A DNA stretch of 64,000 bases from NCBI GenBank assembly GCA_964020155.1, contig OZ026566.1:2308289-2372288 (forward strand), given 5' to 3'. This DNA comes from Chondrilla cf. caribensis (taxonomy: Eukaryota > Porifera > Demospongiae > Chondrillida > Chondrillidae). The position numbers and the translations under genes were made by a program. The notes below the pieces were generated by a model. That model made no database searches. It was not told the origin of the DNA and saw only the letters and a list, made by a program, of their open reading frames with translations. Below are positions 34,691 to 45,545 of this stretch, in pieces. The stretch's first letter is position 1. The number at the start of each line of letters is the position of its first letter.

Positions 34691-34906
34691 TGTAACAGTG
34701 ATGATATGGACTGTCTTGTGTTGTCTGTATTAGACATAGTTAAGTGATAACAACTAAGTAATATTACGTATGATTAAGAGTGAGAGAGTGTGAACACGTG
34801 GAGTAGCTTAGGACAATGCATCTTTGTTCTATGATTGATTGAGTTCGGTTGAGGTGAATAACGTTCGGTTGACGCGTTCTCGGATGAGCCCGTGCTCCGC
34901 GCTACA
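34691..34906 (+). repeat. 5' LTR
   Basis: 216 bp, TG...CA ends, one mismatch with the 3' LTR. It should contain the element's promoter; no clear TATA box was identified. Confidence 0.95.
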
Positions 34907-34908
34907 TT

Positions 34909-34926
34909 TGGAGGTCCTGCCGAGAC
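34909..34926 (+). promoter_or_regulatory. primer binding site
   Basis: TGGAGGTCCTGCCGAGAC begins 2 bp after the 5' LTR. The TGG start fits the CCA end of a tRNA primer. Which tRNA is not determined. Confidence 0.7.
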
Positions 34927-35065
34927 AGAGTTGACGGATTTGTCGAAACAAGTCGTCACGCGAGGGGGAAACGGCCCAATCACAATCATACGTGGTTAGA
35001 GGGCCTGTGAGTAAATACCTCTCGCTTATCGCTCGATTGGAACTTGGTATCGAGAGTCGAAGCAG

Positions 35066-38000
35066 ATGGAGGAAGCAACCAGCCAACCGCAGACTGCTGA
35101 GCCAGTGGAGCTCATGTCGCTGAATTCGAGAAGGCTCACCGGGAGGCTGGTGAGACAATTGGCCGCAGCGTTGCAGATCCCAACTTCGGGCAGTACGGAA
35201 GACGTACGGCAACTCGTCAATGCCAAGATCACGGAGAGTGGGCACGAACCCATGAAGGTTCAAGTGAAAGTCCATAAAACGGACAAGGGTGCGACCCTGA
35301 TTCTCGAGGACGCCGATGGCACGTTTCTGCGTGCTGAGCCACAAGAGGAGGAGCTCGAACCAAACGGAGACTTGCCGAATTCGGAGACGGTTAGTGGTAG
35401 AGAAGAGGAAGACGAAGGGGAAGGAGAACCATCCCTAGAGTCGCTAAAACAGGCCCTTGAAGAGGCTCGAGAACACAACGAGAGCTTGGTAGGGGAAATT
35501 TCTTCCGTCAAAGATGAATTACTGGCGAGCAAAAACAGAGTGCAGCAGTTGTGGCAGGTGAGTTGTGATCGACTTGCTGAATTTGATGCTGCTCTCCTGG
35601 CGAAAGACAGGGAAATCGCCCTCTTGCGCCAGATGTTGACCGGGAGGTCACCCCCATCACCGGTGTCTGTGGCTGAAGAAGGAACAAGCATCCCGGTCCA
35701 CATGAATCAGCCTCACGGAGGCTTGGGTCAACCTATGACCCGGAAAGGGAAGGCTCCCCCGGTTGAGCTGTTTACAGGGGAGGATCCTGAAGTTCGTCTC
35801 GATGATTGGCTCCCGAGCCTTCGCAGAGCAGCACTATGGAACGGTTGGTCTAGTGAGGAGCAACTCATCCAGTTAGCTGGGCATTTGAAGGGACGGGCAT
35901 TACAAGAATGGAACCTTCTTAGCGTGGACCAACTACAGACGTACGAGGTTGCTACGGAAGCACTTCGAGGGAAGTTAGATCCAGGTAACAAAGTGTTAGC
36001 TGGCCAGGATTTCAGGCACACCACTCAAGGAGAGGCCGAGTTAGTAGCCGATTTCATTCGCCGCCTCGAACGAGTTTTTCAGATTGCCTATGGACGCGAT
36101 AATATGAGTACAGAGACCAAAGAAGCCATCCTGTATGGACAGTTGCAGGAAGGTCTCCGGATGGAGCTACTTCGTGGACCAGCAGTGTCAGGGGCTCTGG
36201 GGTACAGGGAGCTATGCGCAGCTGCAAAGAATGAAGAACGAAGGGTGTTAGAGCTTAAGAAGAGGCAGAGCTACCTTCGACAACATACCACAGCAACAGT
36301 GAAGACACCTAGCTCCACGCCCTCCAACAAAAGCTCGGAGAATGTAAAGCCGACCAGAAGTAGTGTGATTTGCCACAATTGTAACAAACCTGGTCACTTT
36401 GCAAGAGATTGTCGATCCAAGAGGAAAGAGAATTCAGGACGCTCGGTACACACTGATAGTAGAGTAGGAAAAAAAGCTGACGCCAAACGCGTAAATGTGA
36501 ATGAGGAAGAGCGCAGTGGATCTTCAATGCAGACCACAGAGGAGGAGAACCCACTCACGTTTCTTTACTCTTCGGATTCAGATGATGTTTGTCAGATTCG
36601 AGTGAATGACCGCGGTAGCAGGCCACGCAGAGCAAATGTCCTAATTCAAGAGGTACCTGCCAGTGGAGTCATTGACACTGGAGCGGACATCACGATTATG
36701 GGTGGAGAGTTATTTAAGAAGGTGGCAGCCGCAGCAAGACTGCGTAAACGTGATTTCAAGAAAGCCGACAAAGTACCACGCACTTATAATAACCAGAAGT
36801 TCCAGCTGGATGGTAGAATGGATCTCGATATCACGTTTGGGGACAAGACGATGCGTACTCCCATTTACATAAAGATGGATGCCCAGGAGCAGCTTCTTCT
36901 GTCCGAGGGTGTGAGCAGTCAATTGGGTTTGGTAACCTATCATCCAGAAGTTTTGTCTGAGGGTATGGAGAGGAGACCTACACCAGTGATCGACGATGCC
37001 AAAGCTAAGGTCCCCATAGTGTCCGTACACCTAGTAAGTACCACATCTCTACTGCCCTACAGCTCAGCTTTCGCTAGAGTAAAGGTACCGAACGGGTGGC
37101 CAACGTCCCAGAGACTACTGCTGGAAGCCGATGAAACCATTGGAACTAAGCTGGGTTTACAAGTTACAGATGCCCTGGTTGAACCATCTGAAGATGGGCT
37201 TGCTTGTGTCATGTTATCCAACCCCACGGGGTTCACGCAAAAGATCGAGCAGGGGACAACTATTGGCGTCCTAAGAAAAGTTGAAGTTGTTAGGCCAACA
37301 CCAGTTCCCGACGACAGCGCTAAGCCAATATGCCAAGTGTCCTCGGAGCAACAGGATGATCCTACTACGAATGCTACTGAGGGTGAAGAAGGAGGAGAGT
37401 CCAGGAGATCAAAGCTATTGGCAACCCTTGAACATCCAGAACTACCAGACGGTGACAAGGATAAGCTGTTGGGTTTCTTAGCTGACCATCATCAAGCTTT
37501 TTGTTTGGACCCTGGCGAGCGAGGAGAGACCGCTTTGACACAACTTGAGATTGACACCGGAGACTCACATCCACAAAGCCAGCCAGCCCGAAGGATGCCC
37601 TTGGCAGTACGACGTGAGGTTGCCAGGCAGTTAGAATCCATGCAACGCGAAGGTGTAATTCAACCCTCCAAATCACCTTGGGCAAGTCCGGTCGTATTAG
37701 TGAGGAAGAAAGACGGAACCCACCGCTTTTGTGTTGATTACCGCCGACTCAATTCTGTGACAAAAGCCGACACCTATCCCCTGCCACGCATTGAGGATCT
37801 GTTGGATCAGTTAGGCTTGGCCAAGTACTTCACCACCTTGGATTTGGCTGCAGGATACTGGCAGATTCGAGTACACCAAAAATCCCAGGAGAAGACAGCA
37901 TTCGTGACCCCCCAAGGCTTGTTTGAATTCCGAGTTATGCCCTTTGGGCTGTGCAATGCTCCAGCTGTGTTCCAGCGGTTGATGCAACAAGTGTTACAAG

Positions 38001-40414
38001 GACTCAATCCGGCAGAAGGCCCAGACTTTGTATCAGTATACCTGGATGATGTGCTCGTGTTCTCTCGAACATTGGAGGGGCATCTGGAACATCTCAAACG
38101 AGTCATTGAGCGAATCGAGGAAGTGGGACTGAAGCTTAAGCCCGCCAAGTGCAAGTTTGTCCGCAAAGAAGTTGAGTACCTCGGGCATATTATTACTCCC
38201 GAAGGCTTGAAACCAAATCCCAAGCTCGTGACGGCAGTTAGGGAATATCCCACCCCCAGGGATGTTCGTGGCCTCAGGCGATTCTTGGGAATGGCCTCTT
38301 ATTACCGTAGATTCATCCCGGGCTTTGCCAAGACTGCAGAGCCATTGCATCAGCAGACCCGCAAAGACGTTGTGTTCCAGTGGACACCTGAGTGCCAACT
38401 GGCTTTTGAAACCCTCAAGTCCAAACTGACAGCAGCTCCTGTATTGGCTTATCCGGCCTTCGACAAAGACTTCGTCTTGGAGACAGACGCTAGCATTCAG
38501 GGTTTGGGCGCTGTATTGTCTCAGCACACAGATAGAAAATTGCATCCCGTTGCTTATGCTAGTCGTGCGTTGTCAAAGCCAGAGAAGAACTACGGGATCA
38601 CAGAATTGGAGACTCTGGCAGTAGTATGGGCTGTCACTCATTATCGACATTGCCTGTATGGCAGATCCGTGACAGTCTACACTGATCACTCGGCAGTCAA
38701 AGCAGTATTGGAGACCCCCAATCCTAGCGGGAAGCATGCTCGGTGGTGGAACAAGGTGTATGGCAGCGGAATTTCCAAGGTCAACATTGCCTATCGGCCT
38801 GGGAAAGACAACAAATGTGCTGATGCACTTTCCAGAGATCCTGTTGACCCAGCACCTACAATGGAGACAGTACCAGTGACTGAAGTGGCCGCATTGCAGT
38901 CCGAGGACATCACTACGCTCCTTGGGAAAGAAACACCAACCACCATCCCAGTAGGACAGTCGTTTGAAGAGACTCAACAGAATGACCCGTGGATCCATCA
39001 GCTCACCCTTTATCTGATGAGGAAGGAGTTACCGGAGAAAGATGATGAAGCTCGCAAGATAGTGCTTCAGGCCCCTAACTTCACAATTATGGACAGCATC
39101 TTGTACTTCATCGATAATAAACACGATCATCGCAAACGGGCAGTGGTACCCAAAAGTCTCCAACAGCAGTTGATGGGAGAGAATCACGGAGGACGATTTG
39201 GTGGCCATTTCTCAGGACCCAGGACGTATGCTAAGATGGCGCTTTGTTGGTGGTGGGATAGGATGTACTCTGACATAATGGAATTCTGCAAGGTTTGCCC
39301 CGAATGTGCAACTGTTAGTGGGATTGGACGTCGTCACAAGCCTCCACTACATCCAATTCCCGTATCTCGGCCTTTTCAGATCCTTGGAGTGGACCTCATG
39401 GAACTACCTAAAACATCTTCAGGGAACCGATATGTTATAGTCTTTCAGGACATGTTCACCAAATGGCCATTTGTGTTCCCTGTCCCAGACCAACAGTCGA
39501 TCCGAATTGTGAAGTTGCTAGCCGAGCATATTATCCCGTTCTGTGGTGTGCCCGAAGCTTTACTGTCGGACCGTGGTGCAAATTTGCTATCACACCTTAT
39601 GTTAGATGTGTGTGAGACCCTAGGCATCAAGAAGCTTAATACCACAGCATACCACCCGCAGGGTGATGGAATGGTGGAACGGTTTAACCGTACCCTCAAG
39701 ACGATGTTGAGGAAACACTCCAGAGATTTTGGAAGGCAGTGGGATCGCTATTTGCCTGGGCTGTTGTGGGCATATCGAAACATGCCACACGAGTCCACGA
39801 GAGAAAGGCCTTCATACCTCTTGTTTGGTTTCGACTGCCGATCCCCGTCTGAGGCATCTCTTTTGCCACCCTCCTCTGTGGAACCGACGAATCTTGATGA
39901 CTATCGCGAGGAGTTAACACTTTCCCTGCGTTCTGCACGAGGTCTTGCCGCCAAGTCCATTCAGGCAGCTCAGAAGAAGTACAAAAGACACTACGACCAG
40001 AGTGCATCAACTTTTCGCTATCGTGTCGGCCAGTGGCTCTTAATTAAGTTCCCACAGGATGAGACTGGCAAGAACCGTAAACTCTCCAGACCATGGCATG
40101 GTCCCTACCGTGTAGCTGTGGTGGAGGAGCCGAACATTGTTGCAGCAAATGTGTACTTCCCGGATGACAAGCCAATACGAGTGCACCAGTCAAGAGTATG
40201 CCCATGCCCGGTTGAGTTTCCCGCGGGTTACTACTGGTATGGAGGGAAGCGTCAGGGTGTTGGACAGCCGCCCAGATGGTTAGACCAATTGACCACAGAT
40301 GAGCCCAACAAGACCACTGAGGAAGACGATGTGTGTATCACCCCTGTCGACAACCATCCCCGCTACAACTTGAGGGGTCCTTTCAAGAAGGCTGACTCGG
40401 GGCGCGTCACTTAG
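35066..40414 (+). CDS. Gag-Pol polyprotein of Ty3/gypsy element
   Basis: One frame of 1782 codons. In order: an N-terminal Gag region with a Glu-rich coiled segment (about 110-190); capsid-like region (about 230-400); a CCHC zinc knuckle CHNCNKPGHFARDC near 436; an aspartic protease with DTGAD near 535; reverse transcriptase from about 840, with YLDD near 991; RNase H with ETDAS near 1136; an integrase zinc-binding region (HFSG...CKVCPEC) near 1375-1412; an integrase core with Asp near 1441, Asp near 1500 and Glu 36 residues further on; and a GPY/F-type module (HGPY) near 1677. All catalytic residues are present and there are no stops or frameshifts, so it may be functional. Gag and Pol are fused in one frame, and no envelope gene follows. 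Domain order (integrase after RNase H) identifies Ty3/gypsy. Confidence 0.95.
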   Translation: MEEATSQPQTAEPVELMSLNSRRLTGRLVRQLAAALQIPTSGSTEDVRQLVNAKITESGHEPMKVQVKVHKTDKGATLILEDADGTFLRAEPQEEELEPNGDLPNSETVSGREEEDEGEGEPSLESLKQALEEAREHNESLVGEISSVKDELLASKNRVQQLWQVSCDRLAEFDAALLAKDREIALLRQMLTGRSPPSPVSVAEEGTSIPVHMNQPHGGLGQPMTRKGKAPPVELFTGEDPEVRLDDWLPSLRRAALWNGWSSEEQLIQLAGHLKGRALQEWNLLSVDQLQTYEVATEALRGKLDPGNKVLAGQDFRHTTQGEAELVADFIRRLERVFQIAYGRDNMSTETKEAILYGQLQEGLRMELLRGPAVSGALGYRELCAAAKNEERRVLELKKRQSYLRQHTTATVKTPSSTPSNKSSENVKPTRSSVICHNCNKPGHFARDCRSKRKENSGRSVHTDSRVGKKADAKRVNVNEEERSGSSMQTTEEENPLTFLYSSDSDDVCQIRVNDRGSRPRRANVLIQEVPASGVIDTGADITIMGGELFKKVAAAARLRKRDFKKADKVPRTYNNQKFQLDGRMDLDITFGDKTMRTPIYIKMDAQEQLLLSEGVSSQLGLVTYHPEVLSEGMERRPTPVIDDAKAKVPIVSVHLVSTTSLLPYSSAFARVKVPNGWPTSQRLLLEADETIGTKLGLQVTDALVEPSEDGLACVMLSNPTGFTQKIEQGTTIGVLRKVEVVRPTPVPDDSAKPICQVSSEQQDDPTTNATEGEEGGESRRSKLLATLEHPELPDGDKDKLLGFLADHHQAFCLDPGERGETALTQLEIDTGDSHPQSQPARRMPLAVRREVARQLESMQREGVIQPSKSPWASPVVLVRKKDGTHRFCVDYRRLNSVTKADTYPLPRIEDLLDQLGLAKYFTTLDLAAGYWQIRVHQKSQEKTAFVTPQGLFEFRVMPFGLCNAPAVFQRLMQQVLQGLNPAEGPDFVSVYLDDVLVFSRTLEGHLEHLKRVIERIEEVGLKLKPAKCKFVRKEVEYLGHIITPEGLKPNPKLVTAVREYPTPRDVRGLRRFLGMASYYRRFIPGFAKTAEPLHQQTRKDVVFQWTPECQLAFETLKSKLTAAPVLAYPAFDKDFVLETDASIQGLGAVLSQHTDRKLHPVAYASRALSKPEKNYGITELETLAVVWAVTHYRHCLYGRSVTVYTDHSAVKAVLETPNPSGKHARWWNKVYGSGISKVNIAYRPGKDNKCADALSRDPVDPAPTMETVPVTEVAALQSEDITTLLGKETPTTIPVGQSFEETQQNDPWIHQLTLYLMRKELPEKDDEARKIVLQAPNFTIMDSILYFIDNKHDHRKRAVVPKSLQQQLMGENHGGRFGGHFSGPRTYAKMALCWWWDRMYSDIMEFCKVCPECATVSGIGRRHKPPLHPIPVSRPFQILGVDLMELPKTSSGNRYVIVFQDMFTKWPFVFPVPDQQSIRIVKLLAEHIIPFCGVPEALLSDRGANLLSHLMLDVCETLGIKKLNTTAYHPQGDGMVERFNRTLKTMLRKHSRDFGRQWDRYLPGLLWAYRNMPHESTRERPSYLLFGFDCRSPSEASLLPPSSVEPTNLDDYREELTLSLRSARGLAAKSIQAAQKKYKRHYDQSASTFRYRVGQWLLIKFPQDETGKNRKLSRPWHGPYRVAVVEEPNIVAANVYFPDDKPIRVHQSRVCPCPVEFPAGYYWYGGKRQGVGQPPRWLDQLTTDEPNKTTEEDDVCITPVDNHPRYNLRGPFKKADSGRVT

Positions 40415-40429
40415 AAGAGGGGGGGGTGA
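40413..40429 (+). promoter_or_regulatory. polypurine tract
   Basis: AGAAGAGGGGGGGGTGA sits directly before the 3' LTR and overlaps the end of the gag-pol frame; the expected plus-strand primer site. Confidence 0.8.
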
Positions 40430-40645
40430 TGTAACAGTGATGATATGGACTGTCTTGTGTTGTCTGTATTAGACATAGTTAAGTGATAACAACTAAGTAT
40501 TATTACGTATGATTAAGAGTGAGAGAGTGTGAACACGTGGAGTAGCTTAGGACAATGCATCTTTGTTCTATGATTGATTGAGTTCGGTTGAGGTGAATAA
40601 CGTTCGGTTGACGCGTTCTCGGATGAGCCCGTGCTCCGCGCTACA
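40430..40645 (+). repeat. 3' LTR
   Basis: 216 bp, identical to the 5' LTR except for one base; followed by the ATTA target duplication. Confidence 0.95.
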
Positions 40646-40649
40646 ATTA

Positions 40650-43600
40650 TATTTGGTCAATCACTATGCTGATGTTAGTAAAAGAGATGGTCAAAAACGA
40701 ACAGCACTTCACTATGCTAGTGAGAGTGGCCACTTAAAAGTAGTTGAGCTCCTACTTAGTAATGGTACAAAAATTGATGCAGAGGACTAGAATGGTTGTA
40801 CTCCTCTGATGATGGCAGCTGGAAAGGGACACATTGATATTTCATTGCATTTTATTCAGCATGGTGCTGATGTAAGGAAGACCAATTGTCATAAGCAAAC
40901 AGCACTTCACTATGCTAGTGAGAATGGTAAATTGAGAATGGTTGAGTTATTGCTCAGTAAGGGTGCAGAAATTGAAGTAGAGGATGAGGACCACTGTACT
41001 CCTTTAATTTTAGCATTTAAATATCAGAAGCTTCCTGTCGTGTGTTGCCTCATTGAAGCAGGAGCAAATGTAAAACTAGTAGCTAATTATTTACCTGATG
41101 ATTGGAAACACAGGAATCTCAAGAGAAAGGCTCTCTCTTATGCTATTAATTACAATCACATAGCAGTAGCAACCGTACTCATTATCAATGGTATTGGAAT
41201 TGAAGGACAGTTAGATACAATACCACCCAGGACTGCTCTAATTTGGTCCATTGAAAATGGCTATAATCTACTAGTTTGGATACTCGTTATTCAAGGGGTA
41301 AATGTCAACTACCAAGATGCCAATGGTAGTAGTGCTCTTCATTTTGCTGCCAGTTTGAATAACACTCAGTGTGGTATTCTGCTAGTTGAGGCAGGAGCTA
41401 GTGTGAGACTTGTGAACAAAGCTTCTGCTACTCCCCTTGACATGGCTTCTCGAGACTTTAAGGAAGCCATTGTGCAGACACTGTCATTCAACACAAAGAA
41501 GTCCGTCTGTGTTATTGGAAATGCATACAGTGGTAAGAGCACGCTGATTGCATCACTGCAGAATGAAAATGCTAAATTGTTGAAGAAAATCCGCCATCGT
41601 CTGTTTGGAGTGAAGGACATCAGTGATCGTACAGCTGGTATCGAACCAGTATCTCTCAGTAGTAAACGATACGGAGATACGGTGTTTCTCGACTTTGCTG
41701 GTCAGCATGAGTATCACGGCCCTCACGAGATGTTCCTGGAATCCATTTTGAGCAAAAGTAGATCCACTATGACCATCATAGTGGTCGTGAAAGTCACTGA
41801 AGCAGAAAAAGCTATTTCTCAGCAACTTGATCGATGGCTTCATCCTGTGTCTATAATGGCTTCAACAACGAATCCAATTCGAGTGATTCTCATTGGAAGC
41901 CATATTGATAAAGCAATATCCAAACGGGAAGTCAAGAAAAAGGTGGAGCACTGCTATGAAGGAGTTCAGCAGAGCCTTTGTGGTACCTCTTTGGAGTTCC
42001 TAGATGCATGCTACCTCGATTGCCGTCAGCCTTACTCTAGCGATATAGGTAAATTATGTGCATATCTCAATGAGGTTCCAATACCTGAACACAAAGCAAC
42101 TGAAATGCCCTACAGTATCAGTTGGGTCGTCTCTCATATGAAGGCCTCACTGGATGTCAAGGCCATTCAAGTGGCAGATTTTGCGATGTGGATAGTAGAA
42201 AACAAAGCTAATCTCCCCTCTGACCTACCTCCAGCAGAAGAAGTGTGTAAGGATTTATCCTCTACAGGTCACTTCCTGTACCTTCCTAATAAAGAAAAGC
42301 TGTCCAATGGCTGGCTCGTACTGGACCTCCCATCCATACTTCATGAGGTGTATGGGACTCTATTCTCCCCTTCGAAGACGATTATCAACAAATTTGGTCT
42401 TCTCAATTGTCAAAAGTTGTCAGTCCTCTTCCCAACACTAGATCGAGGAATGATTCGTGATGTCCTCGTCAGTTTGGAGTTCTGCATTGATATGGATCCA
42501 TCTATTCTTCCAGAAGAAGTAATCCAGCTGACTGAAAGCACAGACAAAGATGAGCATTTGTTCTTTCCAGCGTTAGTATCATACCAACCTCCTAAGGTCT
42601 TCACAATTTCTCAACAAGGTTGTCATGTGCTATCATGGCAATTGGTAGTGGACAAAAAGCCCTTTATATCTTCCCGTCTCCTCCAAACCATCATCCTCCG
42701 ATTGGCTGCTCATCATATAATCTATTTCATGCAAGGCTCAGACACCAGAGAGCATTATTGTAGTGTATGGCAAAACGGAATCTTTTGGCAGTCAACTGAC
42801 GGTCACGATGTAGCAGTTCAAATCAGTAACAATACTGTACTTGAGGTGATTGGGATAAGTGATGTCGGTCCAGAAAGTCTCTCTTTGTACATTTCGACCA
42901 TCACTCAGGACATCTTTGCTACAATACATGAACTGTCACCGACTCTATCAGCTGCTTCATACATCATCCACCCAGCCAATCCTCAAGTGCTGCTGGAGAA
43001 TCCCAGATCCCCCTCTCCTCTCCAGATGTTTCCAGTAGAGGTCATGCTGGAGAGTATGAAGAATAATGGTAAAGTGTTATGCCTCTCACGGATGACACCA
43101 AACGAACCAGCACTGAAGGTCTCTATTACAAAGATATTTTGTGGATTTCAACCCTCAATAAAACTCGTCGAAAGATTGTGCTTCACACATGAAACATGTG
43201 AGTTCGGTTGTATGTTGACATGTACATATTCATGCATGTCATGTACATTTGTGTTATTTTGCATGCATACCAGAATCTATGGACTTTTTTGATTTTAATT
43301 GTATCTCATCTTCTTCCAGATGTGAAGTCCATTCCCCCACTTATGGACATGCCTATGAAATCCTCCACTGATCCCCTCCAAACTACATCAACTGTTCCTC
43401 TCCGAACTGCATCCAATGATCCTCTCAGGACTGCATCAACCATTTCTCTCCTGACCACACCCACCCTCCACCAACTTGATCAATTCCTTGTTCGACAAGT
43501 TGCCTTAGATTGGTATACAGTTGGCATCCACTTAGAAATAGAGGTCCTCACTCTACAGATCATTGAAGCAGACATCCACCCTCCCAGTGTGGAGAGGTGC

Positions 43601-43765
43601 TGTCGTACCATGTTCACCAAATGGCTGTCTCATGACAAAGGTACAGGAGGAGCCCCAAGACTTTGGAGAACAGTTCTCAAAGCTCTAAAGAATGTCGGGT
43701 ACACCAGTCTTGTTGGAGATGTTGAGAGAACTCTAAACATAAATGATCATCATTGTCATCGCTAA
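40650..43765 (+). pseudogene. ankyrin-ROCO-Death gene, 3' part
   Basis: Continues the frame broken at 34690: the rest of ankyrin repeat 14 and about eight more repeats. An in-frame TAG at 40788-40790 interrupts repeat 15. Then comes a Roc-type GTPase with P-loop GNAYSGKST near 41520, G3 DFAGQ near 41692 and SHID near 41900, followed by a COR-like region. Exon 1 ends at a GTGAG donor (43198). The last exon (43320-43765) has a Ser/Thr/Pro-rich linker of repeated PLRTAS-type units and a Death domain (VALDWYTVGIHLEIEVL, LWRTVLKALKNVGYTSL). Together with the 5' part the gene would total 1449 codons in one frame. The split and the TAG mean it cannot make the full product here. A shorter ROCO-Death product started from ATG 40809 remains possible. 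Confidence 0.85.
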
Positions 43766-43859
43766 CACCATCCATGTTCTTTCCGATATCTGCTGTTTCA
43801 TGTTGCAATAATTACATCTTCGTAGTTTACTTAGTTGTACACACCACATCCACTGATCA

Positions 43860-44475
43860 TCTCTAGACTGCTTCCAGTGATTTTCTGATCACATCTACTG
43901 CTTGCACTTCTCCATACATACTGCGCACCCTACTGATCTTCAGAGCATATCCACTGATCTTCAGGCAGCATCCACTGATCTGCAGACAGCATCTACTGAT
44001 CTTCAGACAACATCCACTGATCTTCAGACAGCACCCACTGATCTTTGGCCATCATCCACTGTATAATCTTCGGTATCGACTGATCCTCTCCACATCCACT
44101 AATCCACTCCGGACCACATCCACTAATCTATTCAGGACCACATCCACTAATCTATTCAGGAACACATCCAATAATCTGCCCCAGACCACATCCAATAATC
44201 TACTCAAGACCACATACACTAATCTACTCTGGACCACATCCACTGATCTACTCAGGACCACATCCACTGATCTACTCAGGACCACATTACACTAATCTGC
44301 TCTGGACCACATCCAATAATCCACTCCAGACCACATCCACCAATCTACTCTGGACCACATCCACCAATCTACTCTGGACCACATCCACTAATCTACTTTA
44401 GACCACAGCCACTAATCTACTTTGGACCACAGCCACTAATCTACTTTGGACCACAGCCACTGATTTTCAGACTGC
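43860..44475. repeat. degenerate 24-bp minisatellite derived from linker exon
   Basis: About 25 imperfect units around CCACATCCACTAATCTACTC and CAGGA. The coding linker of the upstream Death-domain exon (43365-43460) is built from related 24-bp units (CTGATCCTCTCAGGACTGCA type), so the array appears to be an expanded non-coding copy of that linker. Confidence 0.75.
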
Positions 44476-44479
44476 ATTT

Positions 44480-44750
44480 ACCAATCACCCACCCTCCACC
44501 AGCTCAATCAATTATTTCCTTATTCAACAAGTTGCAGTTGAATGGGTGGCTTGTAAAGTAGCCTCAATGGTTGAAGTGCTCCCAAGCAAAAACAATGAAT
44601 GAAAGAAGGAATGAATCAGCACACTGTTAACCACCACTTAGAAAGAGAAGTCCTGACTTAATAGATAATTGAAGCGTATGTCCATCCACCTAGTGCAAAG
44701 TGCTGTTGTATCATGTTCAACAAATGGTTGTCTGGTAACAAAGGTACAGA
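44480..44750 (+). pseudogene. decayed second copy of the Death-domain exon
   Basis: The sequence aligns at the DNA level with 43460-43650. CACCCTCCACCAGCTCAATC matches the HQLDQF codons. CACTTAGAAAGAGAAGTCCT matches the HLEIEVL codons, and CACCTAGTGCAAAGTGCTGT matches the PSVERCC codons. It carries a stop where VALDW should be, a ~60-bp insertion and TAATAG in the middle. The part after the second donor-like GGTACAG is lost. It is a dead exon left by tandem duplication of the gene's 3' end. Confidence 0.75.
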
Positions 44751-45545
44751 ACTCTGTTTGAACCAAATCAACCATCATCTGTGTTGTACGTATATTGTTT
44801 GTTAAACATCGATAACAGCTTGTATTCTCTGTCTATGCATTGCCTTTTTTATTCATAATTTGCCATGTATGCGTTACATACATTGTTGTGGACAGCTTGC
44901 TACGTACATACATCGCTTACTGAGCTTATAATTCTTTGTTACAAACGCGGTGAAATACATGAGATATCTAATACTGTACGTATTATTCTTCGGATAACCT
45001 AATTATATCATTCGTAGACACTTTTATATAGCATACAATATGCACCTGATATAATCCGTCCACTTTCCGCATTCTTGGTCGACCTTCCGCATTTTAACAG
45101 TCGTGCAGAAATGGCGGTTGTCTGCTGAACGATACAGAAGATCGTGCCGTGTAAATGACTAAGGTAAATGTTCACCTTCTATATGGCAGGCACTAGCGTG
45201 CGTTTTACGTTGTTGTACGTATTTGAAGTCTCATCCCCCCAATGCAACCCACACGCGCGTGGATTCTGAAGAATTTTGCCACAGGTTATAATGAAATCAC
45301 ATTTCCCCCTTATTTCGTTGCGTGAGCGAAAATAAAATCTCTGGACGGAAGGTCCGGATTATCCGTGACTACAACTGGATGTGTTTAACATTTAGTTTGA
45401 TATTCGTTCAATAATTTGAGGAAATAGTGAAGTACTGATACTTTTACTTTTTAACTACTTTTTGTACTGATTGTGAAGTATAATTTTGTTGTTGGGGATT
45501 AAAACTTCGCGTGCATTATCCTATGCTACAGCGGGCGATGCCGTT
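44751..45545. other. intergenic, no gene seen
   Basis: AT-rich sequence with a TTCCGCATTC-rich part near 45065-45130 and two ATGGCGG motifs but no supported exon. Confidence 0.4.

Larger units (their letters stand above)
34691..40645 (+). mobile_element. Ty3/gypsy LTR retrotransposon, apparently complete
   Basis: A 5955-bp element with 216-bp LTRs that begin TGTAACAG and end GCGCTACA. The LTRs differ at a single position (AAGTAATATT against AAGTATTATT). It has an ATTA target duplication, a primer binding site 2 bp after the 5' LTR, a polypurine tract before the 3' LTR and one long gag-pol frame without envelope. It is inserted in the sense direction within ankyrin repeat 14 of the host gene. 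The near-identity of LTRs implies a recent insertion, possibly polymorphic in the population. Confidence 0.96.

Noticed and set aside
35260..40010. Several long minus-strand frames within 35-40 kb
   Set aside because: They are antisense shadows of the gag-pol frame with no family features.
35066..40414. Endogenous retrovirus with envelope
   Set aside because: The frame ends just before the 3' LTR and no separate envelope-like frame exists; it is a plain Ty3/gypsy retrotransposon.
43208..43319. Coding continuation of the ankyrin-ROCO exon past 43198
   Set aside because: A good GTGAG donor and CTTCTTCCAG acceptor restore the frame into the Death-domain exon; the read-through is low-complexity and ends soon.
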